64,000 nucleotides of DNA from Corticium candelabrum (GCF_963422355.1 NC_085088.1:4398807-4462806); one strand, 5' to 3'; positions 14,239 through 45,710 are shown, counted from the first letter of the stretch. The notes: a model not told the origin generated them from the letters alone. Program-made: numbers and translations.

Positions 14239-14573
14239 TTACGAACAGCAACCTTCTCGACACGCACAAGAGTCACCGCAGCCACAGTTTGCTTTGCCAG
14301 GACAAGAATCTATAAGAGCACGTGACCATCAACACACTCTGTCACACCAACGCCACTACAGCCACTAACCGTTGCACTGACACACCGGACAGCACTTTCC
14401 ACGACATCCACAGTCGACGGCACACTTACAGTCGCCGCATCCACACTGGTCTCCTACAAGCACAGGTAAAAGAGACACTCAGACATTGACAGCAAGTGGT
14501 GACAGCGCGAAACACGTTTTTGACACCGTGTAGCAATTCTCCTACCTTTGCAACAGTCACAGAAGTCAGGCAT
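14239..14573 (-). CDS. MT: metallothionein, 60 residues, 20 cysteines, three exons
   Basis: Metallothioneins bind Zn, Cd and Cu ions through thiolate clusters in the cytosol. On the minus strand exon 1 (14573-14546) gives MPDFCDCCK, exon 2 (14453-14370) gives a ten-cysteine block containing CGCGDCKC and CCPVCQC, and exon 3 (14309-14239) gives a seven-cysteine block with CGCGDSCAC ending CREGCCS and TAA. The three exons total 183 nt with matching phases (28, 84 and 71 nt), flanked by GTAGGA/GTTAGT donors and GTAG/ATAG acceptors. Twenty cysteines in 60 residues, in CxC and CC patterns with no aromatics beyond Phe4, match the family size. It is too short per exon to show as a long ORF. The upstream side carries a TATA box and metal-response motifs. 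A second, broken copy lies head-to-head at 15585-15947. Confidence 0.92.
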
Positions 14574-14647
14574 CTCTACAGCACTCGACACTCGAACAGA
14601 ATGAATTGAGATAGAACTGAATGAAGTCTGCTGGCGCTTGCAGTCAG

Positions 14648-14758
14648 TTATATAGCTACAGAGGTGCTGCACAACGCCGGGCGTGTGCATTGGCGTGGGC
14701 GAGCTGTCGGGTGCGCAATGCGTGTGCAATCCGTGTGCAATCCGTGTGCACTGCGCGC
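14648..14758 (-). promoter_or_regulatory. metallothionein promoter: TATA box and cluster of metal-response elements
   Basis: On the minus strand TATATAA lies at 14654-14648, about 75 nt above the ATG. Five copies of the MRE core TGCRCNC follow on that strand: 14689-14683, 14717-14711, 14728-14722, 14739-14733 and 14750-14744. A further copy on the plus strand, TGCGCGC, is at 14752-14758. This core is the MTF-1 binding site in animal metallothionein promoters (family knowledge), so metal-inducible transcription is inferred. Confidence 0.85.
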
Positions 14759-15150
14759 TTGCAGCACAGGAAGCTTCCATTTTGTTGCAACTAGAGAGTT
14801 AACTGCTGGTTATTCGAAAGCAATCTCTTTTGTTAGCATCGGCCGATACTTTTTTGTAGTCAGTGGCCACAACCGACGACCATTCTGTGTGTACTAGTAG
14901 TATCTATGTTTGTGGCGATTGCGACATGATCATTTGCGTGCAGCAGTCGAGTTGCAATTTCCTGTATTGCGTTAGCACACAGACAAGCCTCGCCCCTGAC
15001 GCACGTAGATTTTTTTGTGTTGTCTACGTTGCTGTTCATAGACCCTAGAAATCGATGGTAGCTTTGTTCGATATTCATATGTGCCTTCATAATTTAGACT
15101 CACATACTACAAATGCATGTCTCATGAAAGTGTACACTGCAAGTCTCTTG

Positions 15151-15225
15151 TAGACTCGTACACCCAGTCTTTTTCTCGCGCTCTCTCCACGTGTTTTAGC
15201 ACGTGCTTTTTGTTCCACTAGAGCA
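15151..15225 (+). mobile_element. solo arm of the 9081-9432 MITE family
   Basis: Begins TAGACTCGTACACCCAGTC and contains CACGTGTTTTAGCACGTG, closely matching the left arm of the element at 9081. No opposite arm was found nearby, so this is a truncated copy. It lies between the two metallothionein promoters. Confidence 0.75.
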
Positions 15226-15373
15226 GATAATAAATTTGTATTTAGATAATTAACATCTAATTACAAGAAAAATTTAAAAATTGCTGTCCACAATGAGAGA
15301 AAGACAGTGACTGACCAACTTATCTGCGGTAGGCGGGGAAGGGTCGGGTTCGCAGCTTTGCGTGCCCGCAAGC

Positions 15374-15455
15374 TGCACACGCATAATTTGCAGCACACGC
15401 AGTGCGCAGTGCACACACATTGCACACCCGCCACCGCGCCCACACTGATGCACAC
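15374..15455 (+). promoter_or_regulatory. MRE cluster upstream of the metallothionein pseudogene
   Basis: Four TGCACAC cores on the plus strand at 15374-15380, 15410-15416, 15421-15427 and 15449-15455 mirror the cluster of the intact gene in inverted orientation. The matching TATA position now reads CTACATAGCC, so the TATA box looks lost. Confidence 0.75.
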
Positions 15456-15584
15456 GCTCTGGCGTTGTGATTTCGGACGCCTCTACATAGCCGACTGCAA
15501 ATACCGCCAGCCTTCAGTCTACTGTTCCTACCAGGTCGGTCAATTTTTTCTGTTTGAGTGTCGAGTGCCGTGAAATTTACTAGG

Positions 15585-15947
15585 ATGCCTGACTTAATTA
15601 ATTAATTAATTAATTAATTAATTAAATTTTGTCACTGTTGCAAAGGTAAGAAAATTGCTACCTTGAGAGCAAGTGTCAAACAAGCGACGTGTCTGTTGTC
15701 GTGTACACCTGCAGGAAGCCAGTGTGGATGTGGCAACTGTAACTGCATGTGCAGTCGACTGTACTGATGTGTGCTGTCGTTCAGTGTGTCAGTGCAGCGG
15801 TTAGCTAATAGCTCTGATTAATTAATGGGTGATATTGGTCTAATTAAATAATGTCACATGCTTTTGCTAGATTCTTGTGTGTATGCATACAAAGGAAACT
15901 GTGGCTACCGTAATTCTTGTGAATGTCGAGAAGGTTGTTGTTCCTAG
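15585..15947 (+). pseudogene. metallothionein pseudogene, inverted copy of the 14239-14573 gene
   Basis: All three exons are recognisable: 15585-15645, 15715-15799 and 15871-15947, each with the same splice borders as the intact gene. Exon 1 starts ATGCCTGAC but is interrupted by an (AATT)n expansion that brings in TAA after six codons. Exon 2 is 85 nt instead of 84, a +1 shift that ends CGCGNCNC in a stop. Exon 3 is still open (24 codons, ends CREGCCS) but has lost two cysteines in the CGCGDSC region. It is transcribed in the direction opposite to the intact copy, with start codons about 1 kb apart. Confidence 0.88.
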
Positions 15948-16160
15948 CCACAAGCAGTAGCTAGTAGTTACACTGATGATTTCTAGACATCAGTGTAGTT
16001 GCATGGCATTTTACGTAAGAATGTGAGACACCACGTAACAATTTTAATGTTTTATTAGACGTAGTTACAGTCTGTAAAGTCTACTTGCTCACTACAAATG
16101 GACTAAAAGTTTAGCAAACTTGAACTTGTATGATATTCACGGTAATTAGCTTAGGCACAG
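15948..16160. other. spacer between metallothionein pseudogene and hAT element
   Basis: AT-rich, no gene or repeat recognised. Confidence 0.4.
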
Positions 16161-19100
16161 CAAGCCCGTAGGCTGGGGGGGGGGTGAACTGGGTGCACGT
16201 GAACCTCCCCGGACCCGTTCACGGAAGAAGTCCGGGCTAGTAGGCAAAAGGACTCCGAGGGATGTGTTGGAACTCCAAAGTACGTGCCAGCTATTTGGCT
16301 ATCCTGTCTGCTACCTGGTAACGTGGAGAAGTGTCTGTTCGTAACAGTGACACTAGATGGGACGGGCTCAGGAAAAAGGTAGAAAAAGGAGGCAGCAGCG
16401 GCTACGTGTCAGCGGCTACGTGTCAGCGGCTACGTGTCAACGGCTGGACAGTTTTCTAGTTCCGAAAAGGGCACGTGATCAACTTGTGACTCCTGATCCA
16501 GATTTTACACAGCTGGTTGCAGTAGACGATCAACTAACACCGACTTCCAGTGAGTGCTGTAGTGGTAGTGTAGAAAGAGTAGGGTCGTCCTCTACCGCCA
16601 CGTATGTCGAGTCTTTGCGCAACACATGCTGTGAAGTTTACGACAACGAGGCTCAGCGTGCAGCCGTCGCAGGCGGCAATCAGCAATGCCATCATACTAA
16701 TACTTCTGATCATGATTTAGTGGATGATATTGGCAAATTGTTTTTCAAAGCCAAGTTTCCTGTCGATTTCTGCAAGTCCATGCAGGCTCTGGGTGCTGCG
16801 GAGAAGTACAACCTACTGACAAATCACAAAAAGCCTCGTGCCGACCAAGTTTTTCCTCCGACATGTATTGGTGACCGCAACCGAGCTTTTCGTCCTGTTT
16901 GGCTATCAGAACACCCGTGGATGGTTTACAGCGAGCAAGTGGATGGTGTCTTTTGCATTGCTTGTGGAATTTTCGTTGCTAAAGTGTTCAAGGGGAAGTT
17001 TGTATGCAAGCCTTTTCGTGATTGGAACAAGAAAGGAGAAAAAGCAAAGGAGCACGAGCAGTGCTTATACCATCATCAAGCCATTGAGCAAGCTGATAAC
17101 TTCAAGCGAACCTTGGAGAATCCAGATACTACCATTGCTGCACAGTCGGACACCCGCAGGGCGGCCAATGTCGCGCGTAATCGTGCTGTCCTGAAGTCCA
17201 TTGCTTCTGCTGTGTCGTACTGCGCCAGACAGTGCATTGCTTTACGTGGAGACGCAGAGAGTGTGGAATCACCTGGAAATCCAGGTAATTTTCTTTCTTT
17301 GCCGAGGCTTCTGGCAGTGCAAGATGAAGAGTTAAGAAGGCACCTGGAAATTCCTGCAATGCGATGTGCAACTTATCTTTCTCCTCAAACACAAAATGAG
17401 CCGATTAAAGTCATGGGAAACCACATCCTCTTACAGGGAATAATAGGTGATTTGACAGCTGCGCCCTTTTACGCCATCCTTGCTGACGAGGTAACTTGGC
17501 ATAACGTTGTGCATCTTGCCATCTGCGCCAGGTTTGTTGACAGAAGTACTAAAGAGGTCAGAGAAGAGTTTTTAACGTTTTTGAAGTTGGACAGAATTAC
17601 TGGAGAGCGGATTGCAGATGGTATTTTTGGCTTTCTGGAAGAGAATAACATACCACTCGCTACTATGCGTGGTCAGGGCTACGACGGCGCCAGCAACATG
17701 TCTTCAGATCGAGTGGGTGTCCAGGCCAGGATTAGACATAAAGCTCCTTTAGCCACCTACGTACACTGCAGTGGCCACTACCTTAACCTTGTGATAAGCA
17801 AGTCATGTGCTTCCTGAAGTACGTAATGTGATCGATTGCGTTAAAAATGCAGCCGTTTCTTTCTTAATAGTCTAAAGAGAAGTGGTGTTCTAGAAATGAT
17901 CATCGACCACAATGTGGTCAACGAAGAGAGGAGGAAGCCACTGATCGATCTGTGCAAGACGCCATGGGCTGAGCGGCATTCGGCTTATCAGCGCTTCTAC
18001 CAAGGGTACGTATTTGTGGTCGAAGCTATAGAGATGATAGCTTTCCGCTATCACTTGGAGAAATATGGGGCTACGTATGCCGACTGGAACTATGCAGGCC
18101 GCAATGAAGCACGGCAGATTCTGGCCAGTGTTACTTCCTTTCAGTTTGTTGTTGTGTTTGTGACGATATATCAGTACTTACCACACCTTTCGGGCATTAC
18201 CGTAAAGCTGCAGAGCAAAGCTGTTGATATCGTGAAAGCGCATAACATGATATCTGAAATTGTGAGGACCTACAACAGCGAGCGCGCAAACGTTGAAGGC
18301 AGCTTTTCTCAAATCTACAAAGTTAGTTCAGACATGGCAAAAAGGTTGGAAGTACAATTGCAATGCCTCGCATTGCAGCAAGGCAACAAAATCGCAGCAA
18401 TATTCCAGCTGCTTCTGTTCAAGAGTATTTCCAGAGAAATGTTGCAATTCCCTTTCTTGATCATATAATTATTAGCATCAACCGGCAGTTCTCAAAGTCG
18501 GCAGTCACAGCCATTTCCCTACTTGGTCTTGTACCAAGTATCATATGTTCGCAAGATGTCAACCTGGAAGAGGCGCTGATCAAGTACAGAGATGATCTGC
18601 CATCGCCTGAATTGATGGACGCGGAACTCAGGCGTTGGAGGAACAGCTGTATGGCGATGCTCCCTGAGAAGAGACCGTGCTCACCAGCAAAAGCCATCAA
18701 AGAATGTGACGCCATTGACTTCCCAAACATCTCGGTTCTTTTGACCATCGCCTGTACCATACCTGTCACCTCGTGTGAATGTGAGAGAAGCGCCAGTGCT
18801 TTACGACGTCTAAACAACTATATGCGCGCATCCATGGCTAAGGACAGATTGTCTCACCTTGCTCTCCTTCACATCCACTACCATGTACCGATAGATCTTG
18901 ACAACGTAGTCGATTATTATGCTCGCCTTCACCCTCGCAGACTTGAACTTGACTCGGTACTGTTACACTAATGTTTTCTGCTAACTCTAAGTCTTACATA
19001 TACAATTATGAATACAGATACGTATTATTAGATAATGCCCGCGCGATTGCAAATACAATTATGTGAACCAAGCATACAAACGCAATTTTAACCATGTTTC

Positions 19101-19214
19101 CAAAGTGGTGAATCCACAAAAAAACTTTAGCGCAGTGCGATTACATTTAATTGAAACCACATAGACTTTGTTGGCAAATGCACTCCCCACTCCTGCGACC
19201 AGCCTACGGGCCTG
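16161..19214 (+). mobile_element. hAT-superfamily DNA transposon, full length but decayed
   Basis: The left end CAAGCCCGTAGGCTGG (16161-16176) and right end CCAGCCTACGGGCCTG (19199-19214) are inverted repeats of about 16 bp around a transposase region. Overall size is about 3.05 kb, usual for hAT. No perfect 8-bp target duplication was found directly outside these ends, so the exact borders may be off by a few bases. The last part (18972-19214) and the first 190 bp are non-coding. Confidence 0.8.
16357..18971 (+). pseudogene. hAT transposase (TTF-type zinc finger / DUF4371 / hAT dimerisation), frameshifted
   Basis: The first frame (16357-17817, 486 codons) holds an N-terminal basic region, a TTF-type zinc finger around YSEQVDGVFCIACGIF and the start of the RNase H-like DDE core (ILADE). 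It breaks at TGA 17815-17817. The frame is picked up in 17896-18468 after at least two shifts, then shifts again near 18365 into 18363-18971. That last part has the hAT C-terminal dimerisation motif, FPNISVLLTIA and ECERSASALRRLNNYMR. Shifts near 17812, 17870 and 18365 mean no intact protein can be made. A 14-bp unit is repeated three times near 16402-16443 in the N-terminal region. It is closest in layout to ZMYM1-like/TTF hAT proteins. Confidence 0.87.
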
Positions 19215-20021
19215 CACAGCGTATCGCATGCTTGAAGACTCTAGGGCGTTATGTGAAGGCAAGAATTTTGTCAGCAGTACTAGTCAGTAAAGTGTATTGA
19301 TTAAATTCTAGCATGCCATGCAAATAAAAGTGACATTCTAATGATAATTCTTATGAACTCGCACGCTAATGTCTACTTGTAGATTAGAGATATACTAAAC
19401 TTTGATTGCATCTTTGTATTTATTAGTAATATAATATAAGCGGCCTTGGTTTACCGCCGCGTTTGTTCTGGAACTTAATTCATATATATCAACTAGTAGG
19501 GGGATGCAGCTGTAACAATTACATCCCCATTGTATCCTAAAGAACTGTACATGTATAAACGTAGAATTACTAAAATTAACAATGTATCATCTCTGTACTG
19601 TACCATTATGTACATAAAATCACTTTATTAGTCTAAGTAAGCAAAAATAGATGACAACCACGCCCATAAATTTGGGGTACACACTTTAATTAAAACGCAG
19701 CAGTCGTGTGTGACCCTCACAGTACTGGATTGTGATGTAGGAGATGAGCATGATTAAGTACATACCCATCCCTACATACCCATCATTTTCTCAAAATGTT
19801 TTTTTATTTTTTGGTATATAGACGGCTCTGCTGTACAGTATAGTCTCTCGTAGCCAGACTCCTTTCCGCCGCGTATGCATGCATCTTCTGATCATAATCA
19901 TGATCATGACTCTTTTTAGTGTTTGAAGATAGACTGTAGATAACTAACTACTACACCTTTTCAATACTTGTTATGATACCGTTCGGTTTCTAATCTGCTA
20001 CAAGCAGATTATGTATCACTG
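19215..20021. other. intergenic, no gene seen
   Basis: AT-rich sequence between the hAT element and the MITE arm pair. There are short palindromes such as ATCATAATCATGATCATGA near 19892. No coding frame or RNA gene was recognised. Confidence 0.45.
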
Positions 20022-20132
20022 GCAGTCTTCACGCACACCACGTGTTTTAGCACGTGCTTCGCTAGTGTGGAATAAAAGCACGTGCTAAAGCACGTGGAGT
20101 GCGCGCGAAGAGAGGACTGGTACACGAGTCTA
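20022..20132. mobile_element. short foldback copy of the CACGTG MITE family
   Basis: The two arms, CACGTGTTTTAGCACGTG and its inverted partner AGCACGTGCTAAAGCACGTG, are separated by only a few bases. The right end GAGTCTA matches the 9081-9432 element. The left terminus is truncated and no target duplication is obvious. Confidence 0.7.
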
Positions 20133-20339
20133 ATAATACAGTGAGAAGACTGTTACGGTCCTTGTAGTTAGGAAATCACCAAATTTGGAAGTAACCACGC
20201 CTCAAAATGTTTGGAGGAAACTATCTTTTAGTTCTAACTGCATCACTAAGCTAGTTATCTAGCTGCAGCAGTACTGGCTGTTCGAAGTCATACTTTAGTC
20301 AGTGGCAACAATCGACGAGATTCTAGACAATTTTGTCGT

Positions 20340-20565
20340 CGTTAAAGGCTCCTCCTTCTCGCGTGATTAATTTTTTCCGCGACATCGCAGGAGAGTCTGG
20401 CTTGCGAGGCTTACAGCATCCGAAAGTCAGAACGTGGGCGGGGCGATAATCTTATTATAGTGTTACATACGGGATCTTCTTCACGCTGCGCTTGCGCCGG
20501 CTGTCAGAAATTCGCCACACAAAATCCGACCTTCTCATCATGGAGAGCGAAATTCTACGTACGCC
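20340..20565 (+). promoter_or_regulatory. CpG-rich CARMIL promoter/5' UTR region
   Basis: CpG density rises sharply here against AT-rich flanks. A GC box, GGGCGGGGC, lies at 20436-20444, about 120 bp above the start codon at 20566. No TATA box was seen. Promoter assignment is inferred from position and composition. Confidence 0.5.
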
Positions 20566-39674
<19,109 letters not shown>

Positions 39675-41971
39675 TAGGAAGTTAGTTTTATATCAGCATG
39701 ATTAATTTCATTAATCATGTAGACGTTTTGATTTTTAATGTTACGGTTGCCATTGCTGAAGGCCATATGTAGATTTAGATTTGAAGTGGCCGCATCGGTG
39801 GTCTGAGAAACACATTAGTAGGCAAGTTGTGGCTTCCTGTGATTAAACTGCAGCTTTGCGGAATGAAATTCTTTGACTGCATTTAAAGGATTTTGAGTGT
39901 TGTTTCCATGATTATATTAACGAATTGTTGTGAACTTTTATGCTTTACATTGACGACTGTTTTGGCTTGTATCTGTACTGTATATTCACAATAATTATTG
40001 TTTGTCCATGTGTATCGATGTATGTATACTGAGCGCATCCATGGGTGGCGGATATTGGAACAACCTTCAGATATGAGGGCCAGCTGCGATATAAACAGAA
40101 AACCATTCTAATGAATGAATTTTCTGATGAATAAGCAGTTGGGAACCCGCAGTGGTGTACCACCAGGGTGTGGCGGGACAGTAGGTGGCGCTACTGTTCC
40201 CAAAGAAAACCCACAAAGCTCGTTGACAGCACTGTGACAAGGCGAGTACAGGCCGCCATCAAATAAGCCTGCGCTAACTTGAGGTCATACGCCTCGGCGC
40301 TGATCCATGTATCACTGTCTATGGCCTTGTATTATGCTTTGTTGTGACGCAATGGCAAAGACAACAGGCTTTTTGTCATGGGGTTACAGCAGTATAGTAC
40401 ATGTATACTGTGGTGTACTTTATGGCAGGAATGAAGACCGATCAGTGATTCTTTGGCAAACCATGCACTGTATCCTAGTTGCTTGCATGCTTGTTGCAGC
40501 TCCTGCCCCAGTATGTACTTGGTAATCTAGGACGAGAGAGTGGGTCTGTGATATTGTGCAAGTCTTACTCACCATAAACCATTCTATGCGCAGGCTCTGC
40601 TTTGTCCGTGTCTCCTTGAGCAAAGATTGACCAGTGTCATCACTGAAATCAGTGGACAACCATCATTATCATCATCATCATCATCATGTATGTGTATATT
40701 TATATTCACAATAATTATTGTGGAGAGGGATGCCACAGTGCACACTACAACCTGTTCGCAGAGTGATGCCTACTGCACAAAAGATCATCAGGAATGTAAA
40801 AGAGTCGAAAGGAGTTCCAGGTTTTTGTGTATGTATATGCAATGTTCGAGTCTGTACACGAACTCTGTGCATGAACCAAGTCATCTCTTTGCAGTGTGCA
40901 CTTATGTACTGTAGACTGCAAACTAGACAGCTCTTAATTAAGCCTGACTGCATGCATGCTTTCTTCAGTAGCACTGTACCGATACCTGTAACTGACTACA
41001 AGGTAATGGCGTCGTTTTTCTAACAGCAGGATTGTGCAAAATGGCAGCCATTTCCATTGCATTGTTGACAGTCACAGGTAATGGTATCATAGTATACGAC
41101 TGAAGAACACAGAAACCTGGAACTCTTTGTGCTCTAACTAATTGGCAAGAGAAAGACATCCTTCAGAATTCCACATTCAGAAAAGATTTGGCCATGAGCA
41201 AAAGAGACTTGATGAAGGATAGATTGGATACTATAAACACAGAAATTTCATGCTCATAGATTTTAGTACCTCTGAAGTAGTTCATACACATGCCATACAG
41301 GACATCGGTACTGTACTGAAGCCGAATTCAAGTGCATCCATGTATAGATTTCAGTATTCATGTTATTCTAGTACAACCAGGGATCTGGTATCTGTTCGGG
41401 ACGGAAATTTCATGAGTATGGAAATTTCTGGATTTACAGTATTTGGCTTTAGAAATAAATTACTGAGCCATCTGAAAGAGGTAACAGACTAGTTACCTAA
41501 GAGCAGTTGAATCAAGGAACAGACTTGTACAATAAATGTACAAATGGCTGATGTATAGAACAACCAGATATACAGTAGCAGTGAATTAGTTGATTGCAAT
41601 TACATATGATGACGTCATCAGTAAGAATTAATATTGCTTGTGCTCTATCCTTTTTTCTGCTCTTAACTTAATTGATGTAGTTTGGTAGTCTATATGCCTC
41701 TACAGGAAACTGCACGTGCGACCCAATAGACAATTAATATTAACTATTAGTGACAAAACAACAAAACAAAAGCAAACAACAATGTGTACGTAATGTATGC
41801 ATACTTCATGACCGTGGCTACCTGTACGAGCGAGCAGCAAACTGTAATTCGTTATTAGTCAGACGGAATCACAGAAACAGCAATCTATAACGCGCGTTAT
41901 TGAAGTGATTGCTCCACTGTTTGACACACCCACGCACAACACATTTCGCAGTCATTTTCACTCTCGACACG
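39675..41971. other. CARMIL 3' flank and annexin upstream region, no gene seen
   Basis: No exon chain was recognised. A (TCA)n run lies near 40666-40686. Partial inverted repeats (GGAGTTCCAGGTTTTTGTGT near 40810 and ACACAGAAACCTGGAACTC near 41110) hint at an old foldback element. The last 100 bp contain the annexin promoter; no clear TATA box was seen. Confidence 0.45.
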
Positions 41972-43212
41972 ATGAGTTATCCTCCGTTCGGCGGCGCTCC
42001 TGGGTTCCCACCCGACCCCGGCTATCCACCCGCTTATCCACCACAGCCGTCCTATCCTCCATCCTATCCTCCTTCCTACCCTCCCTCTCAGCCTCCCTAC
42101 CCACCATCAGGGCCTCAACCAATCGGATTCGCTGGACTATCACCCGCCTATCCTACAGTATTTCCCGTCTTTATGTGTTCTCAACTTTTTTCTGATTTTT
42201 TTCAATTTTTTGTGTGTAGCCCACTGGACCGGGGTATCCGCCTGCGCCAGGCTATCCCTCTGCTCCTCCTTCTGACGTCTCAGGGTATCCTCCCGCTCCG
42301 GCTCTGGCTCCACCCGCGTCTGGTCCGTCATTTGCTGGTACCGCTTTCGCCGTGTCGGCCTTCAGCAGACCTCCGCCAGCGTCTAATCCTTACGGTCAGC
42401 AGCAGCCTCCGTATCCTGCAGCATCGTATCCAACTGGACCGTCTAGTCAGGTGAGAACGTTGGTGTTTTGATTTTTGTAGTAGGCAGTTAGAGTTGGAGT
42501 CGAACGTAGAAGGAAGTTTGAATGTATGGCGTGTCGTCTAGGTGACTACCTCAAGTGTAATGTATGACTGTGTGTAGACACTTCTATCTATAGACACTGT
42601 TCGCTGACGGTGTGAGTTTTGATTTGACCTTTGGAAAGGGTGAACCGTTGTTATCACTTCCTATGTGTGTAACTATTATCAATTGAGATATTATAGTGTG
42701 ACAAATGGATCAGATATGGTTGCGTTTCAAGATATTTACGTTAACGATTAATTTATTTCTGTTGTGTGGCCCGTGATACAGTAGAACCTGGGTCAAGGGT
42801 AGATGATTGCGTTACAGGGTGTGTCTGTGGTAACTATCTGTCACTATCATGGCAACTGCTTGATGCTACACACGACTGCTTAGTTCTGGTTTGGATTGGT
42901 TTCGTGTTTCTGCCTGCCTGTCTGTCTGTTAAATACATATATTTCAAATCCAAAGAAATTTCCGTCAAGAGCTTAAAAGCTAGTCTTTAATTAAGTAAAG
43001 TTTCTCTAAATCAACAACAAACACTTAAGGCTACAACAGATGACCCCATAGTGGGATCAGAATACATTTAACCACTTAGTTTAAAACAAATTATTGATAT
43101 TCGTCAAGGACACTGCAAGATTTTTGTTCAGCTGAAATTACTGTCTGTCTGTCTGTGTTTCTGACTGCTTGTCTGTCTGTCTGTCTGTCTGCACTCTGTC
43201 TCTCTGTCTGTC

Positions 43213-43277
<65 letters not shown>

Positions 43278-44090
43278 CACTGTCTGTGTGTGTGTCTGTA
43301 TGTTTTTAACTTTTGGAAGTGACTCTCCGTTGTAATATAATCACTTTCAAATGTGTGTAAATATATTAGTGCGTGACAAATCGTCTGTTTGCTGGTCTGA
43401 GTGGATCAGATGTGGCTGAAAAAGATTTTAGGGATACTTTACCATGTTTCTTCTAATACAGCTTGCCACTTGCATTGTTTAGAATGCTCAATAGACTGTG
43501 CCTGTAATAGATGGTGAGAAATTAATTGGAAAGTGGGCTTTTATTTCAAACTTCATACACTCAAACATCTCTTATCCAGGCAGCTTGGGACCGGGCACTA
43601 TCCGTATTACCAAATTGCCCGTATCTTACGATAAACACATTTTACAAGCAGTAGATCGGTTTGAATATGTACGTACTGTACGTGTATAACCATGCTGCAT
43701 TTTTCATGTAGGCATGTAATACAGCACCTGATGCAAGTACATTGTACTTGCAACAGATGATTGGCACACGTTCTTGTGGGTGCCTGGTATACAGACAGAC
43801 GTGCCCGTATCTCAGACATCCAGATAAGAGACGTTTGAGTGTATAACAACAATGAACATAATTTCTCAAAAACATATATGGTGTACATACTAGAAAATGT
43901 TATTGAGTTACTGAGCTACCACTAGAACAGCAGCATGTACGTTTATTAGGCGAGGGTCTATTAATTGAAATGAGTGTCCGAATGGGTGTATATTAGAAGG
44001 TAGGAAATTATTGGAAGAATGAGTTTGTATTAGAAGGAATAGGGAGATTTGTTGATTTGTTTCTGGTGTGTGTGTGTGTGTGTGTGTGTG

Positions 44091-44149
<59 letters not shown>

Positions 44150-45626
44150 GTATGTGTGTTTGTTTGTAGTGTTTGGGTATAATGTTGTGATGTATATAAT
44201 TATATCTACAGCCACCCTATGGCCATCCTCCGCCATCAAATCCTCCCGCCCCCTACCCCGTTCCTATCCCATCACAACCCCCACCTCACCACCACCAACC
44301 ACCACCACAACACCAACAACCTCACCACCAACCACCACCACCACAACCTCAGCCCGCACCGCGATCAAGCCCTTCAAGCCTATCCGCAGCAACCAAACAG
44401 ATTGCCTCAATGACCATCACAGAACAGGTGAGTGACAATAAACTACAACTAAGAATCTCTCTAATAAACATCTCTAACTTTCTTTACTAAATTGGATAGC
44501 GGGGAGAGGGAACACTGAGACCTGCTCGGCCATTCAACAAAGAACAGGATTGTGAGACACTGAGAAGTGCAATGAAAGGCTTCGGTAAGCAACATGTAAC
44601 TCTGTCATCTACTTGCAATGTTTCCGCTGGAAAATTTTGATTATTAGCCACTTGGCTAAAGGTGTTTGTTCGTTTGTAGCCAAGTGCTTTATTTCAGAGC
44701 CAAGAAAAAATCGCCTAAACATCTAATGGTCGATCACAACAAATGCAGTAGAGTGACTTTGGAAAGACAAAATCTACAAACCAGACTTCAAGCGTTCATT
44801 GCCATCCTTCCTGGTTTTTATACCAAAATTTAAAATCTCTGTCAAAATCAAAGTCTTGAAATTTATGGCCCTTCAATATTCAGTGTCATCAAAGTTCAGC
44901 ATATTGATTCAATGATAAATCATCATCTCTATCTTCCTCATGGTTTCTATACCATCGATCTGCTTCCGTTTCACTACGGCAGTCATCTTCAGAACCATGA
45001 CTGTCATCTTTATTCACTTGCGCTTATTTCAAAGAGCATGTGCAGGACACGAGCAGAGCAATTGCGAGAGGTCGGCCTTGTAGTCCCTGGACCTCTATTG
45101 CATTGCACTATAAAATGCAAGATTCTATCCAGGGGGAGGCACACATGGTACACTTTAACATCTAGACAAACTGGCAAGGAGGCATTACTATTTTTCGCCA
45201 GCCACATTTATTTGTAGCATTTAGCTATTTGGCGATCGTCCAGCGGAAACACTGCTACTAGTCATGCGTTTTATTGTTTTATTATTAATATATTTACAGA
45301 TATCTGTACAGATTGCTTACGTTAGTATGTTTGTTTAGGTACCAATGAAAAGGCAATCATCAGCGTCTTAGGTCATCGTACTGCTGACCAGAGGGTGCAG
45401 CTGATCACCACATTCAAGACGATGTTTGGAAAGGTCGAGTTTAGTGTCTCGTTTCGTTGTGATGTTTTCGTTCGACGACAAATGTTTGTTAGGATCTTAT
45501 TGCTGATCTGAAGAGTGAACTGAACGGCCACTTTCTTGATCTGGTCATGGCTCTGATGCAGTCGCTACGGCAGTTCGACGCGAGGGAACTACGACGAGCG
45601 ATGAAGGTAACTGTCTAACTAGATGC

Positions 45627-45710
<84 letters not shown>

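Noticed and set aside
15151..20132. Repeated CACGTG palindromes as a possible CRISPR-like array
   Set aside because: Only scattered arms of a transposon in a eukaryotic context; no regular spacers.
41909..42454. 181-residue frame spanning annexin exon 1 and part of exon 2
   Set aside because: Runs through intron 1 (42158-42219) and enters exon 2 in the wrong frame; the spliced model restores the GYPPAPGYP repeats.
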